A DNA stretch of 64,000 nucleotides from Bowmanella sp. JS7-9 (GTDB taxonomy: Bacteria > Pseudomonadota > Gammaproteobacteria > Enterobacterales > Alteromonadaceae): positions 1 through 64,000 of the forward strand of contig NZ_JXSY01000026.1 of assembly GCF_004329715.1 (NCBI RefSeq). Direction: 5' to 3'. How positions within the stretch are numbered: position 1 is the stretch's first letter; every line of letters starts with the position of its first letter. Made by a program: the position numbers and the translations under genes. The notes beneath the pieces are model-generated. The model was not told the DNA's origin. It worked only from the letters and a program-made list of their open reading frames with translations, and made no database searches. This document shows, one piece after another, positions 48,691-57,326 of the stretch.

Positions 48691-49209
48691 ATGAAAGCAC
48701 TTTATCTGACACTGTTGGTAGCCAGCCTGTCTGTACAGGCAAGCACCCTGTATAAACTCAAAAAACCGGATGGCAGCATCATCTATACCGACCAACCGGT
48801 ACCTGGCGCCGTGCCTGTGGATTTATCCAAAACCAACAGTGCCGTTATGCCAGCCTATCAGGGCAAACTACCGGCACGTACATCAACCACGCGCACCAAA
48901 ACCGACGCGGCAATTGATTACGCCATTGATATCGTTAACCCGGCAGAACAACAGGCGATTCGCTCGAATCCCGGAGACCTAACGGTACAGGTGAATATCA
49001 AACCCGCCTTCAGCGGCCAACTGCAATTATTGATGGATGGTAAGGTCGTCAAAACTCAGGCAAACCGCGAATTTTTGCTAAATAACGTCGACCGTGGTGA
49101 ACATCATTTACAAGTGCAACTTATCGACAATTCGGGCAAGGTTATTGCATCGAGTCCTGTAAGGGTGTTCTACCTGTTGCGGGCAACTATCTTAAACCGC
49201 TCGCAATAG
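48691..49209 (+). CDS. DUF4124-domain exported protein
   Basis: This 172-residue protein has a signal peptide (about 1-16) followed by the DUF4124 signature LYKLKKPDGSIIYTDQPVPGA (about 20-40). A low-complexity linker and a C-terminal beta domain (about 95-165, GQLQLLMDGKVVKTQ) follow. The molecular role is unknown. It commonly sits between glnA and glnL in related gammaproteobacteria, which suggests ancient linkage, though no nitrogen function has been shown to my knowledge. Confidence 0.82.
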   Translation: MKALYLTLLVASLSVQASTLYKLKKPDGSIIYTDQPVPGAVPVDLSKTNSAVMPAYQGKLPARTSTTRTKTDAAIDYAIDIVNPAEQQAIRSNPGDLTVQVNIKPAFSGQLQLLMDGKVVKTQANREFLLNNVDRGEHHLQVQLIDNSGKVIASSPVRVFYLLRATILNRSQ

Positions 49210-49268
49210 GGCAAAACTGCCACATCTGGCAGCATTTTTTTCAGAGCATCCGCGACTGGCAAAATCAG

Positions 49269-49285
49269 TGCACCAAATTAGTGCA
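49269..49285 (+). promoter_or_regulatory. NtrC-binding palindrome at glnL
   Basis: TGCACCAAATTAGTGCA is an almost perfect NtrC palindrome. It overlaps the longer glnL start codon and lies 17 bases before the shorter start. In E. coli NtrC represses its own glnLp promoter from a similar site. Confidence 0.8.
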
Positions 49286-49302
49286 TGCTTTATAGTGACA
49301 GG

Positions 49303-50367
49303 ATGCAGAACGATCATATCGCCCAACATCTACTCCAATCCATGACGACAGCTCTGGTGCTGGTAGATAACAAACTGGCCATTCAGCGCGCCAATGCCGC
49401 AGCTGAAGCCTTATTGCGTGCCAGTGAACAACGTTTACTCGGGCAGCGTTTGCCCGACCTGTTGCTCTATGCCAGTTTGCCGGTCATTCGCCTTTACCGG
49501 GCAGCCCGGCACCCCCGCAGTTTTTCCGACAGTGAAGTGCAGGTCAGTTTCCATGATGGCCGCCATTCGCTTATCGACTTTACCGCCTCACCGCTGGAGA
49601 TTGACGGCGCTATTTACCTGCTGCTGGAAGTCAAAGTGATCGATCAGCAACGACGTATTAGTCAGGAAAATGTGCAATGGGCACAGCAACAGGCAGCCAA
49701 AGAAATGGTACGAGGCCTGGCCCACGAAATTAAAAATCCTTTAGGCGGATTGCGCGGTGCCGCACAGTTACTGCAACGTCAACTGGATGAACCGGAACTG
49801 CAGGAATTTACCCAAATTATTATTGAGCAGGCCGATCGCCTGCGCAATCTGGTCGACCGCCTGCTCGGTCCAAACCGTCCGGCGCAGTTTACCTGGCAGA
49901 ATATTCATGCCGTGATTGAAAAAATCCGCACGCTCATCGCACTGGATGATATTCAGGACACCGTCATTATTCGCGACTATGACCCCAGTATTCCCGATGT
50001 ATTTATTGATGCGGAGAAAATGCAGCAGGCTCTGTTAAACATCGTGCGTAATAGTGTGCAGGCTCTGCAGGGGCGTGGACAGATTAGCCTGATTACCCGC
50101 GTTCAACGCCAGCAAATGATCCACGGCCGCCGGGTACCGCTGGCGGTGGAAATTAAAATTATTGATAACGGTCCGGGGATCCCGGAACACCTGCGCGATA
50201 CCCTGTTCTATCCCATGGTGACCGGCAAACAGGATGGCACCGGGCTGGGCCTGTCTATTGCACAAAACATAATTGACCACCACAAAGGCAAAATCGAATG
50301 CGTTAGCTGGCCGGGTCATACCGAATTTGTGATTTATTTACCCCTCGAACATAAGGAGCACAGCTGA
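49303..50367 (+). CDS. glnL: Nitrogen regulation histidine kinase NtrB (GlnL)
   Basis: NtrB senses nitrogen through GlnB and phosphorylates NtrC. The protein has an N-terminal PAS domain (about 10-110), the phosphoacceptor H-box GLAHEIKNPLGGLRGAAQLL (His near 141) and an ATPase domain (NIVRNSVQAL, IDNGPGIPE and GTGLGLSIAQNII). It is about 354 residues from ATG 49303; a start at 49285 is possible but lies inside the NtrC site. The stop overlaps the glnG start (TGATG). Confidence 0.95.
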   Translation: MQNDHIAQHLLQSMTTALVLVDNKLAIQRANAAAEALLRASEQRLLGQRLPDLLLYASLPVIRLYRAARHPRSFSDSEVQVSFHDGRHSLIDFTASPLEIDGAIYLLLEVKVIDQQRRISQENVQWAQQQAAKEMVRGLAHEIKNPLGGLRGAAQLLQRQLDEPELQEFTQIIIEQADRLRNLVDRLLGPNRPAQFTWQNIHAVIEKIRTLIALDDIQDTVIIRDYDPSIPDVFIDAEKMQQALLNIVRNSVQALQGRGQISLITRVQRQQMIHGRRVPLAVEIKIIDNGPGIPEHLRDTLFYPMVTGKQDGTGLGLSIAQNIIDHHKGKIECVSWPGHTEFVIYLPLEHKEHS

Positions 50368-51770
50368 TGGAATACGCACCGGTCTGGATCGTAGATGACG
50401 ACAGCTCAATCCGCTGGGTACTGCAAAAAGCTCTGCAGGCAGAACGCCTGGAGTGTTTTAGCTTTGCCGATGCCCGGGATGTGGTGCGCCAGTTAGATGC
50501 GGGCCAACAACCCGAAGTGATCATCTCGGATATCCGAATGCCCGGCATGGATGGCATGCAACTGCTCAGTGACGTCCACAGCCGCTTTCCAAACTTGCCG
50601 ATCATTATCATGACAGCCCATTCGGATCTGGACTCCGCGGTTAACGCCTTTCACGGCGGTGCATTCGAATACATTCCCAAGCCGTTTGATATCGACGAAG
50701 TAGTCGCGCTGGTGCAGCGTGCATTGCTACAGGCGCGGGAAAATGCCCGTCGCCAGCAGGTCGATGCGGCACCGACAACCGATATCATTGGCGAAGCACC
50801 TGCCATGCAGGAAGTGTTTCGTGCCATTGGCCGCCTGTCTCGCTCCAGTATCAGCGTATTAATTAATGGCCAGTCCGGTACCGGTAAAGAGTTGGTGGCA
50901 CGCGCCCTGCACCGTCACAGTCCACGTGCGCAAAATGCCTTTATCGCCCTGAATATGGCGGCCATCCCGGCGGATTTAATCGAATCTGAATTATTTGGCC
51001 ATGAAAAAGGCGCGTTTACCGGCGCACAAAATGCCCGCCAGGGACGTTTTGAACAAGCCAATGGCGGAACCCTGTTTTTGGATGAAATTGGTGATATGCC
51101 ACTGGATGTGCAGACCCGATTATTACGGGTGCTGGCAGACGGGCAATTCTATCGGGTTGGTGGTCACAGCCCGGTCAGCGTCGATGTGCGCATCATTGCC
51201 GCGACGCACCAAAATCTCGAGCAACGGGTTGCTGACGGGAAATTCCGCGAAGATTTATTTCACCGTCTGAATGTTATCCGCGTACATTTGCCGTCGCTGG
51301 CAGAACGCCGCGAGGATATTCCGGCATTGGCGCGTCACTTTTTGCTGCAAGCCAGCAAAGAACTGAAAGTCGATGCCAAGACTTTGAATAAAAAAACCGA
51401 AAAGGTCCTCACTGACTTGCCCTGGCCGGGTAACGTGCGCCAGTTGGAAAACCTGTGTCGCTGGCTGACGGTCATGGCTTCGGGTCAGGAAATTTTGCCG
51501 GAAGACTTACCACCAGAACTGCACCAACCCACCATGCTCAGCAGCACCCAGCCCACTGTGGCCCAGTGGCATGAGTTACTGGCGGCATGGGCCGATCAGC
51601 AACTGCATAATGGTCGCAAAAACCTGTTAGATGATGCCCTGCCTACTTTCGAAAAAGTGCTGCTGGAGCGAGCCCTGCATTTTACCCGCGGGCACAAACA
51701 GGAAGCGGCCAAATACCTCGGCTGGGGGCGCAACACCCTGACTCGTAAGCTTAAAGAACTGGATATTTAG
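50367..51770 (+). CDS. glnG: Nitrogen regulation response regulator NtrC (GlnG)
   Basis: NtrC activates sigma-54 promoters in nitrogen limitation. The 467-residue protein has a receiver domain with the phosphoacceptor Asp at about 55 ([12 protein letters not shown]), an AAA+ domain ([22 protein letters not shown] for sigma-54 contact, [13 protein letters not shown]) and a C-terminal Fis-type helix-turn-helix ([20 protein letters not shown]). It is translationally coupled to glnL. Its targets in this window are the NtrC palindromes at glnA and glnL. Confidence 0.97.
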   Translation: MEYAPVWIVDDDSSIRWVLQKALQAERLECFSFADARDVVRQLDAGQQPEVIISDIRMPGMDGMQLLSDVHSRFPNLPIIIMTAHSDLDSAVNAFHGGAFEYIPKPFDIDEVVALVQRALLQARENARRQQVDAAPTTDIIGEAPAMQEVFRAIGRLSRSSISVLINGQSGTGKELVARALHRHSPRAQNAFIALNMAAIPADLIESELFGHEKGAFTGAQNARQGRFEQANGGTLFLDEIGDMPLDVQTRLLRVLADGQFYRVGGHSPVSVDVRIIAATHQNLEQRVADGKFREDLFHRLNVIRVHLPSLAERREDIPALARHFLLQASKELKVDAKTLNKKTEKVLTDLPWPGNVRQLENLCRWLTVMASGQEILPEDLPPELHQPTMLSSTQPTVAQWHELLAAWADQQLHNGRKNLLDDALPTFEKVLLERALHFTRGHKQEAAKYLGWGRNTLTRKLKELDI

Positions 51771-51782
51771 CCAACCGCTAAC

Positions 51783-51811
51783 GGGCAGAATGAATTTTCT
51801 GCCCCTTTCTC
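51783..51811 (+). terminator. Probable terminator of glnLG
   Basis: GGGCAGAA and TTCTGCCC arms with a TGAATT loop, followed by CTTTCTCC, a weak T tract. Confidence 0.6.
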
Positions 51812-51859
51812 CTCTTTGTTTGCATGGGTTGTCTGATATAGTCTTTTTATAAAACGTTC

Positions 51860-51871
51860 GTTTCGTGAAAC
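51860..51871 (+). promoter_or_regulatory. Candidate operator upstream of the DecR-like gene
   Basis: GTTTCGTGAAAC is an inverted repeat (GTTTC/GAAAC) ending one base before the gene's ATG. The same type of repeat, GTTTCGACAAAC, occurs upstream of the next gene. Confidence 0.45.
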
Positions 51872-51872
51872 T

Positions 51873-52331
51873 ATGGATAATACCGACAAACTCATTCTGA
51901 CTACCCTGCAACACAATGGCCGCCTGTCTGTTGCTGAAGTTGCCGATCAGGTTGGTTTATCTAAAACCGCTTGCTGGCGCCGCATCCAGAAACTGGAAGA
52001 AGATGGCGTTATTGATGGCAGTGTCACGCTGCTCAACAAGGAAAAGCTGAATCTTGGTCTGACCGTATTCATTTCAATCAAGACCAACCAGCATAATACC
52101 CTGTGGTATCAGAATTTCTGTCAGGTCGTAGCAGGGATTGCCGAAGTGATTGGCGTGTATCGGATGAGCGGCGAACTGGATTATCTGATTCAGGCGGTGG
52201 TACCTGATATGCGCGGCTATGACGCCTTATACAAGCGCATCATTGAGGCCGATTTACATGATGTCAGTGCCAGCTTTGTCATGGAAACCATCAAGCACAC
52301 CACGGCGCTGCCACTTGAGCATATTAATTAA
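51873..52331 (+). CDS. Lrp/AsnC-family regulator, DecR-like
   Basis: This 152-residue regulator has an N-terminal helix-turn-helix (LSVAEVADQVGLSKTACWRRIQKLEEDGVI) and a C-terminal RAM ligand-binding domain (about 70-145). The sequence resembles DecR/YbaO, which in E. coli responds to cysteine, rather than Lrp itself. It is followed by a class-V PLP enzyme on the same strand with a 211-base gap, which makes a sulfur amino-acid context plausible but unproven. Confidence 0.82.
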   Translation: MDNTDKLILTTLQHNGRLSVAEVADQVGLSKTACWRRIQKLEEDGVIDGSVTLLNKEKLNLGLTVFISIKTNQHNTLWYQNFCQVVAGIAEVIGVYRMSGELDYLIQAVVPDMRGYDALYKRIIEADLHDVSASFVMETIKHTTALPLEHIN

Positions 52332-52400
52332 ATTTTTTTCAAAATTTTTTAAAACGTTCAGACACAGAAAACGTCAAATTCGCAAGTTTTTTGAACTATT

Positions 52401-52412
52401 GTTTCGACAAAC
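52401..52412 (+). promoter_or_regulatory. Candidate operator upstream of the PLP-enzyme gene
   Basis: GTTTCGACAAAC resembles the inverted repeat in front of the DecR-like gene. Further AAAACGTTC (52351), AAAACGTC (52369) and AAAACGAAC (about 52455) elements lie around it, so several regulator molecules may bind this AT-rich region. Confidence 0.4.
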
Positions 52413-52542
52413 ATTCAATTAGCAACCTATCGTTCCGAAAAGAGACAAAATAACAAAACGAACAATCACAACCCGCATTGTAATACGCACCACTCGCTTT
52501 ATAATCGCCTCATCTGAGTGTCCGGTTAGACGATAAAAAGCC

Positions 52543-54105
52543 ATGTCTCTTGAACAAACGTTCCAACAATATCGCAAACACATTATTGGTGAACGCCTGC
52601 GCCATACTATCAATGGTCAAAGCCGCGATATCTTGTATGCCGACTGGACTGCCAGCGGACGTTTGTACCAACCGATTGAAGATTTTATCAGCCAGCAGTT
52701 GGGGCCTTATGTGGCCAATACGCATACAGAGACCAATCTGACCGGCACGACCATGACCCACGCCTACCATCAGGCGCAGAACATCATTAAACGTCACGTA
52801 AATGCCAACGATCAGGACGTGTTAATTGCTGCCGGTTCAGGCATGACCACAGTCATTAATAAACTACAGCGCATTTTGGGCCTGCGTATCGCCGAAAAAT
52901 GGCAGGAACGCATAAATCTCAGTGAAGAAGAAAAGCCGGTAGTGTTTATTACCCACATGGAACACCACTCAAATCAGACGACCTGGAATACCTGTGAAGT
53001 TACCGTAGAAGTGATCCATCCCGACCCGCGCGGCTTGCCAGATAAAGGCCACTTGCTGGCTTTGCTGGAGTTATATCAGGATCGTCCACTCAAAATTGGT
53101 GCATTTACCGCCTGTTCAAACGTGACCGGGATTAAAACGGATTATCATGGTCTGGCAAAAATCATGCACCAGCATGGTGGTTTGTGTTTTGTGGACTTCG
53201 CCTGTTCTGCCCCCTATGTGGATATCGATATGCATCCGGAAGATGACGACGAACGTCTGGATGCGATCTTTTTCTCACCGCATAAATTTCTTGGCGGCCC
53301 GGGTAGTAGCGGCGTGATGGTGTTTAATCGCAAACTCTACGCCAACAAAGTGCCCGATCAACCTGGCGGTGGCACGGTGCGCTGGACCAATCCTTGGGGC
53401 GGTCAGGGTTTTTACGATGATATCGAAACCCGTGAGGACGGCGGCACGCCGGCATTTTTACAAACCATTAAAGTAGCGTTGGCGATCCAGTTAAAAGAAC
53501 AGATGGGTACCCAAAAAATTGCTGCCCGTGAGCAACAGTTGGTGCGTATTCTGATGGATGGTCTGGCGGAAATTCCGCAAATACACATGCTGGAACCCAA
53601 CGTACGTGAGCGCCTGTGCGTGGTGTCATTTTATGTCACCCATATGCATTACAACCTGGTGGTACGCCTGCTTAACGACAAATTCGGCATCCAGGTACGC
53701 GGTGGCTGCTCCTGCGCTGGTACCTACGGGCACATCCTGCTGAATGTGGATCAAAACCAGTCCTGCAGCATTACCAACAAGATTGATGCGGGTGATTTAA
53801 GCGATAAGCCGGGCTGGATCCGCGTTTCGCTGCACCCCACCAATACCGATGCCGAAGCACGCTTTATTGTCAAAGCGATTCGTCAGGTAGTGGAGAACGC
53901 GGACAAATGGCGGGATGAATATCGCTTCGACCCGACGCTGGGAGATTATGTTGCCCTGAACGCCACGCCTTCAGAACTGGTTACGCTGGAGCAGATTGAC
54001 TTGCTCCCGACTCAGGCAGTGGCCGCGAAGTCATCCATGCTTAAGCGGGTATTTACCGGCCTCAGACTGAAACGGGAAACCGCCCCGCTACAGCACCTTA
54101 ATTAA
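52543..54105 (+). CDS. Class-V aminotransferase-fold PLP-dependent enzyme (cysteine desulfurase-like)
   Basis: This 520-residue enzyme has the class-V fold. The PLP-binding lysine is at 248 in FFSPHKFLGGPGSSG, the preceding cofactor motif is DFACSAPYVDID near 219, and Cys389/Cys391 lie in RGGCSCAGTYGH near the end of the catalytic domain. The latter is where cysteine desulfurases carry their nucleophile. It is longer than NifS/IscS enzymes (about 400), with an N-terminal THTETNLTG segment and a C-terminal extension. The substrate is unknown; cysteine is a reasonable guess given the DecR-like regulator upstream. Confidence 0.75.
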   Translation: MSLEQTFQQYRKHIIGERLRHTINGQSRDILYADWTASGRLYQPIEDFISQQLGPYVANTHTETNLTGTTMTHAYHQAQNIIKRHVNANDQDVLIAAGSGMTTVINKLQRILGLRIAEKWQERINLSEEEKPVVFITHMEHHSNQTTWNTCEVTVEVIHPDPRGLPDKGHLLALLELYQDRPLKIGAFTACSNVTGIKTDYHGLAKIMHQHGGLCFVDFACSAPYVDIDMHPEDDDERLDAIFFSPHKFLGGPGSSGVMVFNRKLYANKVPDQPGGGTVRWTNPWGGQGFYDDIETREDGGTPAFLQTIKVALAIQLKEQMGTQKIAAREQQLVRILMDGLAEIPQIHMLEPNVRERLCVVSFYVTHMHYNLVVRLLNDKFGIQVRGGCSCAGTYGHILLNVDQNQSCSITNKIDAGDLSDKPGWIRVSLHPTNTDAEARFIVKAIRQVVENADKWRDEYRFDPTLGDYVALNATPSELVTLEQIDLLPTQAVAAKSSMLKRVFTGLRLKRETAPLQHLN

Positions 54106-54115
54106 GTTGCCTTGG

Positions 54116-54180
54116 CAGGGTGTCAGGACAATTTTTACTAGTTTGAGTAGTAAACATGTTCCTGACATCCTGTTCTTTTT
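54116..54180 (+). terminator. Two-tier hairpin terminator after the PLP-enzyme gene
   Basis: CAGGGTGTCAGGA (54116-54128) and TCCTGACATCCTG (54160-54172) form a long outer stem with one G-T pair. Within the loop, TTTACTA and TAGTAAA form an inner hairpin. TTCTTTTT follows. It lies between convergent genes. Confidence 0.65.
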
Positions 54181-54190
54181 GAATTGACCG

Positions 54191-54898
54191 CTACCACGGG
54201 ATGGGTTTGCCATCCCAGTCCAGATAACTCAACTGACCATCGGCTTCGGCTGCGTGCATCATGCTGGCCAGCCGCTTAGCAACAAACGCCGGGGTAAACA
54301 ATTTCTCAGCCGGCACGTTGGCCTGAAACGGTTTGGACAAATTAGTATCCGTCGTGCCGGGATGAAACGCGATCAATTTGCATTGTTTTGCACGCCTCGC
54401 CAGTTCCACCGCTGCACATTGCAGCCCCATATTCAGCGCAGCTTTGCTCATGCGGTAGCTATACCAACCACCGAGGCGATTGTCGCCAATACTGCCGACC
54501 CGCGCCGATAACACCGCGACGGTTACTGGCTTTTTGCCGCTCAGCAGCGGTATCAGATGCTTCAGCCACAACAACGGCAATTGCGTATTGATGGCAAATA
54601 CCCGCTGCATCGCAGTGTCGGTCAGATCTTCAAGGCGTTTTTCCGGGGCAAAAGTGTTGTCATGCAGCACACCGGTCGCGATAACAATGTGACGGAATTG
54701 CCTGCTCTGTGCCACCCAGCGCTGACAAAGCTCGGCAATGCCGGACTCTTCGCCATTATAATGTTGTTGCTGTACCTCGTCCGCCAGCCCGGACACAGTT
54801 GAACGAGACACGGCAATAACGTCATGTCCCTCTGCACAGAATTGATTGGCACACGCAGAACCAATACCGCCGGCGCCGCCAATAATCAACACCGACAT
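54191..54898 (-). CDS. Short-chain dehydrogenase/reductase (CsgA/sniffer-like)
   Basis: This 235-residue SDR has the N-terminal NAD(P)-binding GGAGGIGSACANQF, a NTQL motif near 112 and the catalytic Tyr and Lys in YSYRMSKAALNMG near 145. The sequence group is that of CsgA/sniffer-like carbonyl reductases, found next to photolyase genes in several marine gammaproteobacteria. The substrate is unknown. It ends 4 bases before the nitroreductase gene on the same strand, which precedes it in transcription. Confidence 0.87.
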   Translation of the reverse strand: MSVLIIGGAGGIGSACANQFCAEGHDVIAVSRSTVSGLADEVQQQHYNGEESGIAELCQRWVAQSRQFRHIVIATGVLHDNTFAPEKRLEDLTDTAMQRVFAINTQLPLLWLKHLIPLLSGKKPVTVAVLSARVGSIGDNRLGGWYSYRMSKAALNMGLQCAAVELARRAKQCKLIAFHPGTTDTNLSKPFQANVPAEKLFTPAFVAKRLASMMHAAEADGQLSYLDWDGKPIPW

Positions 54899-54901
54899 GG
54901 G

Positions 54902-55486
54902 TTAACCCCGAGTTACCATAGTCGCCAGCGGATGACGCTGATTCGGCGTTTCTTTTTCCCGGGTATCAGCGTCGGCGCTGCTGAGATCACCCAGCTTGCC
55001 AATGGCGAAGCCCATAATCACCTGTTCAGCATCAGGATCGAGACCAAATCCATCGATGATCTTATCTGTCTCAATGCCGCCCATGCCATGTACATACCAG
55101 CCAAGCTGATTGGCCTGAAGGCAAAATGCCATCCACGCCGCACCACAGTCAAACGCAGCGAAGCCGTTAGGTTTGCCATTACGGCTGAACTGCTGACGCG
55201 CGGTAATAAAACCAATCGCGGAGGTATGTTTTGCCCACGCTTGATTACCTTCCACCAGCATGTCCAGATAGCGCGCAAAGGAACGCTCATCACTGATGTA
55301 AAAATGCCACGGCTGTTCGTTGTAACAACTGGGTGACCAACGCGCGGCATCGAGCATCACATTAATCTCATGATCAGAGATTGGCACCGGTTGAAAATAG
55401 CGCGGAGACCAACGCTGTACGAAGCGTGGATCGGTATCAGACAGGGGATCTCGCTTGCTGAGGTCGACGGCTGGCAGGGTATTCAT
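54902..55486 (-). CDS. Nitroreductase family protein
   Basis: This 194-residue FMN-dependent nitroreductase fold has the FMN-contact RWSPRYF near 25 and MLDAARWSPSCYNEQPWHF near 45. A C-terminal IMGFAIGK segment is near 165. Family members reduce nitro compounds, quinones or dehydrate substrates with NAD(P)H. The gene is divergent from a LysR regulator, which may control it. Confidence 0.87.
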   Translation of the reverse strand: MNTLPAVDLSKRDPLSDTDPRFVQRWSPRYFQPVPISDHEINVMLDAARWSPSCYNEQPWHFYISDERSFARYLDMLVEGNQAWAKHTSAIGFITARQQFSRNGKPNGFAAFDCGAAWMAFCLQANQLGWYVHGMGGIETDKIIDGFGLDPDAEQVIMGFAIGKLGDLSSADADTREKETPNQRHPLATMVTRG

Positions 55487-55603
55487 ATTCTATCCTTTCG
55501 AATGAAATTAACGGTAAACAGCTTGCTACTTTCTATTGTGTCGGTTTAACTAGTCTAGTCACTACGCAATAAATCGCGAAATCGCTCAACCCGAGATCCA
55601 ATT

Positions 55604-56494
55604 ATGCTCAAAAGTACCCTTGAACAATGGCGCATGTTAAAAGCAGTGGTCGACCATGGCGGCTTTAGTCAGGCCGCTGAGGCGGTGCACAAAAGCCAGA
55701 GCACGGTGCACCATGCGGTGCATAAGCTGGAAGAGTTGTTAGGGGTCAAACTCTTGCAGGTGAATGGCCGTAAGGCTGAGTTAACCGAAGCTGGCGAAAT
55801 GATGCTGCGCCGCGCCAGTTATGTGTTGCAGGAAGCGCGTAAACTGGAAGTGATTGCCAACAACCTGAGTAAAGGTGTTGAAAGCCGGTTAAAAATTGCG
55901 GTAGATGAGGCCTTTCCCCAATGCCATGTATACCATGCGCTGAATGAAGTCTCGCAGCGTTACCCTCATACCCGGGTGGAAATTTATGAAACCATTCTGT
56001 CTGGTGCCCATGAGTTAATCAGCAGCGGCAAAGTAGATATTGGCATCAGTGGTTTCCTGTTATCCGTGGGCAGTAATGAACAGCTGTGTGCTGCGCCGTT
56101 CGTGGCGTTGGCCCACCCTGCCCATCCGCTGCATCAACTGGGAACGCTATCGTTTGAAGATTTAAAATCTTACCGCCAGATTGTGGTGCGGGATTCCTCT
56201 GCCACCCAAAGCCGTGATTCCGGCTGGCTGGGCGCCGAACAACGCTGGACGGTAAGTAACCTGCGCACCAGTATTGATCTGATCAGCAAAGGTTTCGGCT
56301 TTGCCTGGCTGCCCCAGTCTGAAGCGCAGCAAGCCATCGACGCCGGACTGCTTAAACCTCTCACTCTGGAACATGGCGCAGTACGCACCGAAAACTTCTA
56401 TCTGAATATCAAAGACAGCGACCAACTGGGACCCGCGGGGAAAACCTTTGTCGATCAATTGAAAGCATCAGTTGAGGCAAGCACATCAGAATAA
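55604..56494 (+). CDS. LysR-family regulator, YhaJ-like
   Basis: This 296-residue regulator has a winged helix-turn-helix (GGFSQAAEAVHKSQSTVHHAVHKLEE) and an effector domain. It belongs to the group that includes E. coli YhaJ, often linked to quinone- or pirin-type genes. It is divergent from the nitroreductase/SDR genes and 95 bases upstream of the pirin gene, so it may control either or both. The intergenic region towards pirin holds inverted repeats with LysR-type spacing. Confidence 0.87.
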   Translation: MLKSTLEQWRMLKAVVDHGGFSQAAEAVHKSQSTVHHAVHKLEELLGVKLLQVNGRKAELTEAGEMMLRRASYVLQEARKLEVIANNLSKGVESRLKIAVDEAFPQCHVYHALNEVSQRYPHTRVEIYETILSGAHELISSGKVDIGISGFLLSVGSNEQLCAAPFVALAHPAHPLHQLGTLSFEDLKSYRQIVVRDSSATQSRDSGWLGAEQRWTVSNLRTSIDLISKGFGFAWLPQSEAQQAIDAGLLKPLTLEHGAVRTENFYLNIKDSDQLGPAGKTFVDQLKASVEASTSE

Positions 56495-56527
56495 TTCTAT
56501 TTATTAGAAAATAAACGTCGTTTATTT
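56495..56527 (+). promoter_or_regulatory. Inverted repeats upstream of the pirin gene
   Basis: TTCTA-N5-TAGAA (56495-56509) has T-N11-A-type symmetry typical of LysR regulators. AAATAAACG-T-CGTTTATTT (56509-56527) is a perfect 19-base palindrome. Both lie between the LysR gene stop and the pirin start. Confidence 0.5.
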
Positions 56528-56589
56528 CATCTTTTATTCTAATGAATCGGTTATAAACTATCCTCACATCAAAACGAGAGGAGTTTATT

Positions 56590-57288
56590 ATGGATTATTT
56601 CCGTCCGGCATCTGCCCGCGGCCGAGCCGATTTTGGCTGGCTGCGCAGCGCACACAGTTTTTCGTTCGGCCGTTATTATGACCCTCAGCACATGGGATTT
56701 TCTGTATTGCGTGTGATTAATGATGATTGGGTTGCCCCTGCCAGCGGCTTTGACATCCACCCGCACCGGGACATGGAGATCATTTCCTATATCACCGGTG
56801 GCACCATTGAGCATCGCGATAGTATGGGTAACGCCTATCAAATACCAGCTGGGGACATTCAGGTGATGAGTGCGGGCACTGGCATTACTCATTCTGAATA
56901 CAACGCGTCAAAGCAAGATCCCCTGACCTTTTTGCAAATTTGGATCACACCGGCAGTCAACAGCGTGACGCCCAGTTATGCGCAGCAGGCGGTATCTGAC
57001 CAACCCGGATTAGTGTGGTTAGTCAGCCGAACCGGTGAGCACGGCACCCTGAAAATAAATCAGGATGCGCGTATTGCCCGCATTGCACCGAATGACGCGC
57101 AACCTATTGAGTTGAATACCGCTCAGCGCTTTGGTTATTTGCACGTGGTGCGCGGATCAATTCAGGTCAATGGCCAGTTGCTAACGACGGGCGACGGTGC
57201 AGGCTTTGTGCAGGATCGTGCTGTCACGCTGACGTTTGCCGAGCAAGACGCCGAAGCACTGTGGTTTGATCTGCCCGCCGCAGACTAA
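56590..57288 (+). CDS. Pirin family protein (YhhW-like)
   Basis: This 232-residue protein has two cupin domains. The first carries the metal-binding motif FDIHPHRDMEIISYITGG (two His, about 56-73) and a GTGITHSEYN segment with a further His and Glu, as in YhhW, which has quercetin 2,3-dioxygenase activity in vitro. AGAGGAG precedes the ATG well. It is downstream of a LysR regulator and upstream of the photolyase cluster. Confidence 0.92.
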   Translation: MDYFRPASARGRADFGWLRSAHSFSFGRYYDPQHMGFSVLRVINDDWVAPASGFDIHPHRDMEIISYITGGTIEHRDSMGNAYQIPAGDIQVMSAGTGITHSEYNASKQDPLTFLQIWITPAVNSVTPSYAQQAVSDQPGLVWLVSRTGEHGTLKINQDARIARIAPNDAQPIELNTAQRFGYLHVVRGSIQVNGQLLTTGDGAGFVQDRAVTLTFAEQDAEALWFDLPAAD

Positions 57289-57326
57289 CGTAATACCCAC
57301 CTATTGTTACCAGACCAAATTCTGCT

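Noticed and set aside
48212-48742. 176-codon minus-strand frame opposite the end of glnA
   Set aside because: It is antisense to glnA and crosses the glnA terminator.
54824-55336. 170-codon plus-strand frame opposite the nitroreductase
   Set aside because: The nitroreductase motifs are on the minus strand; this frame has none.
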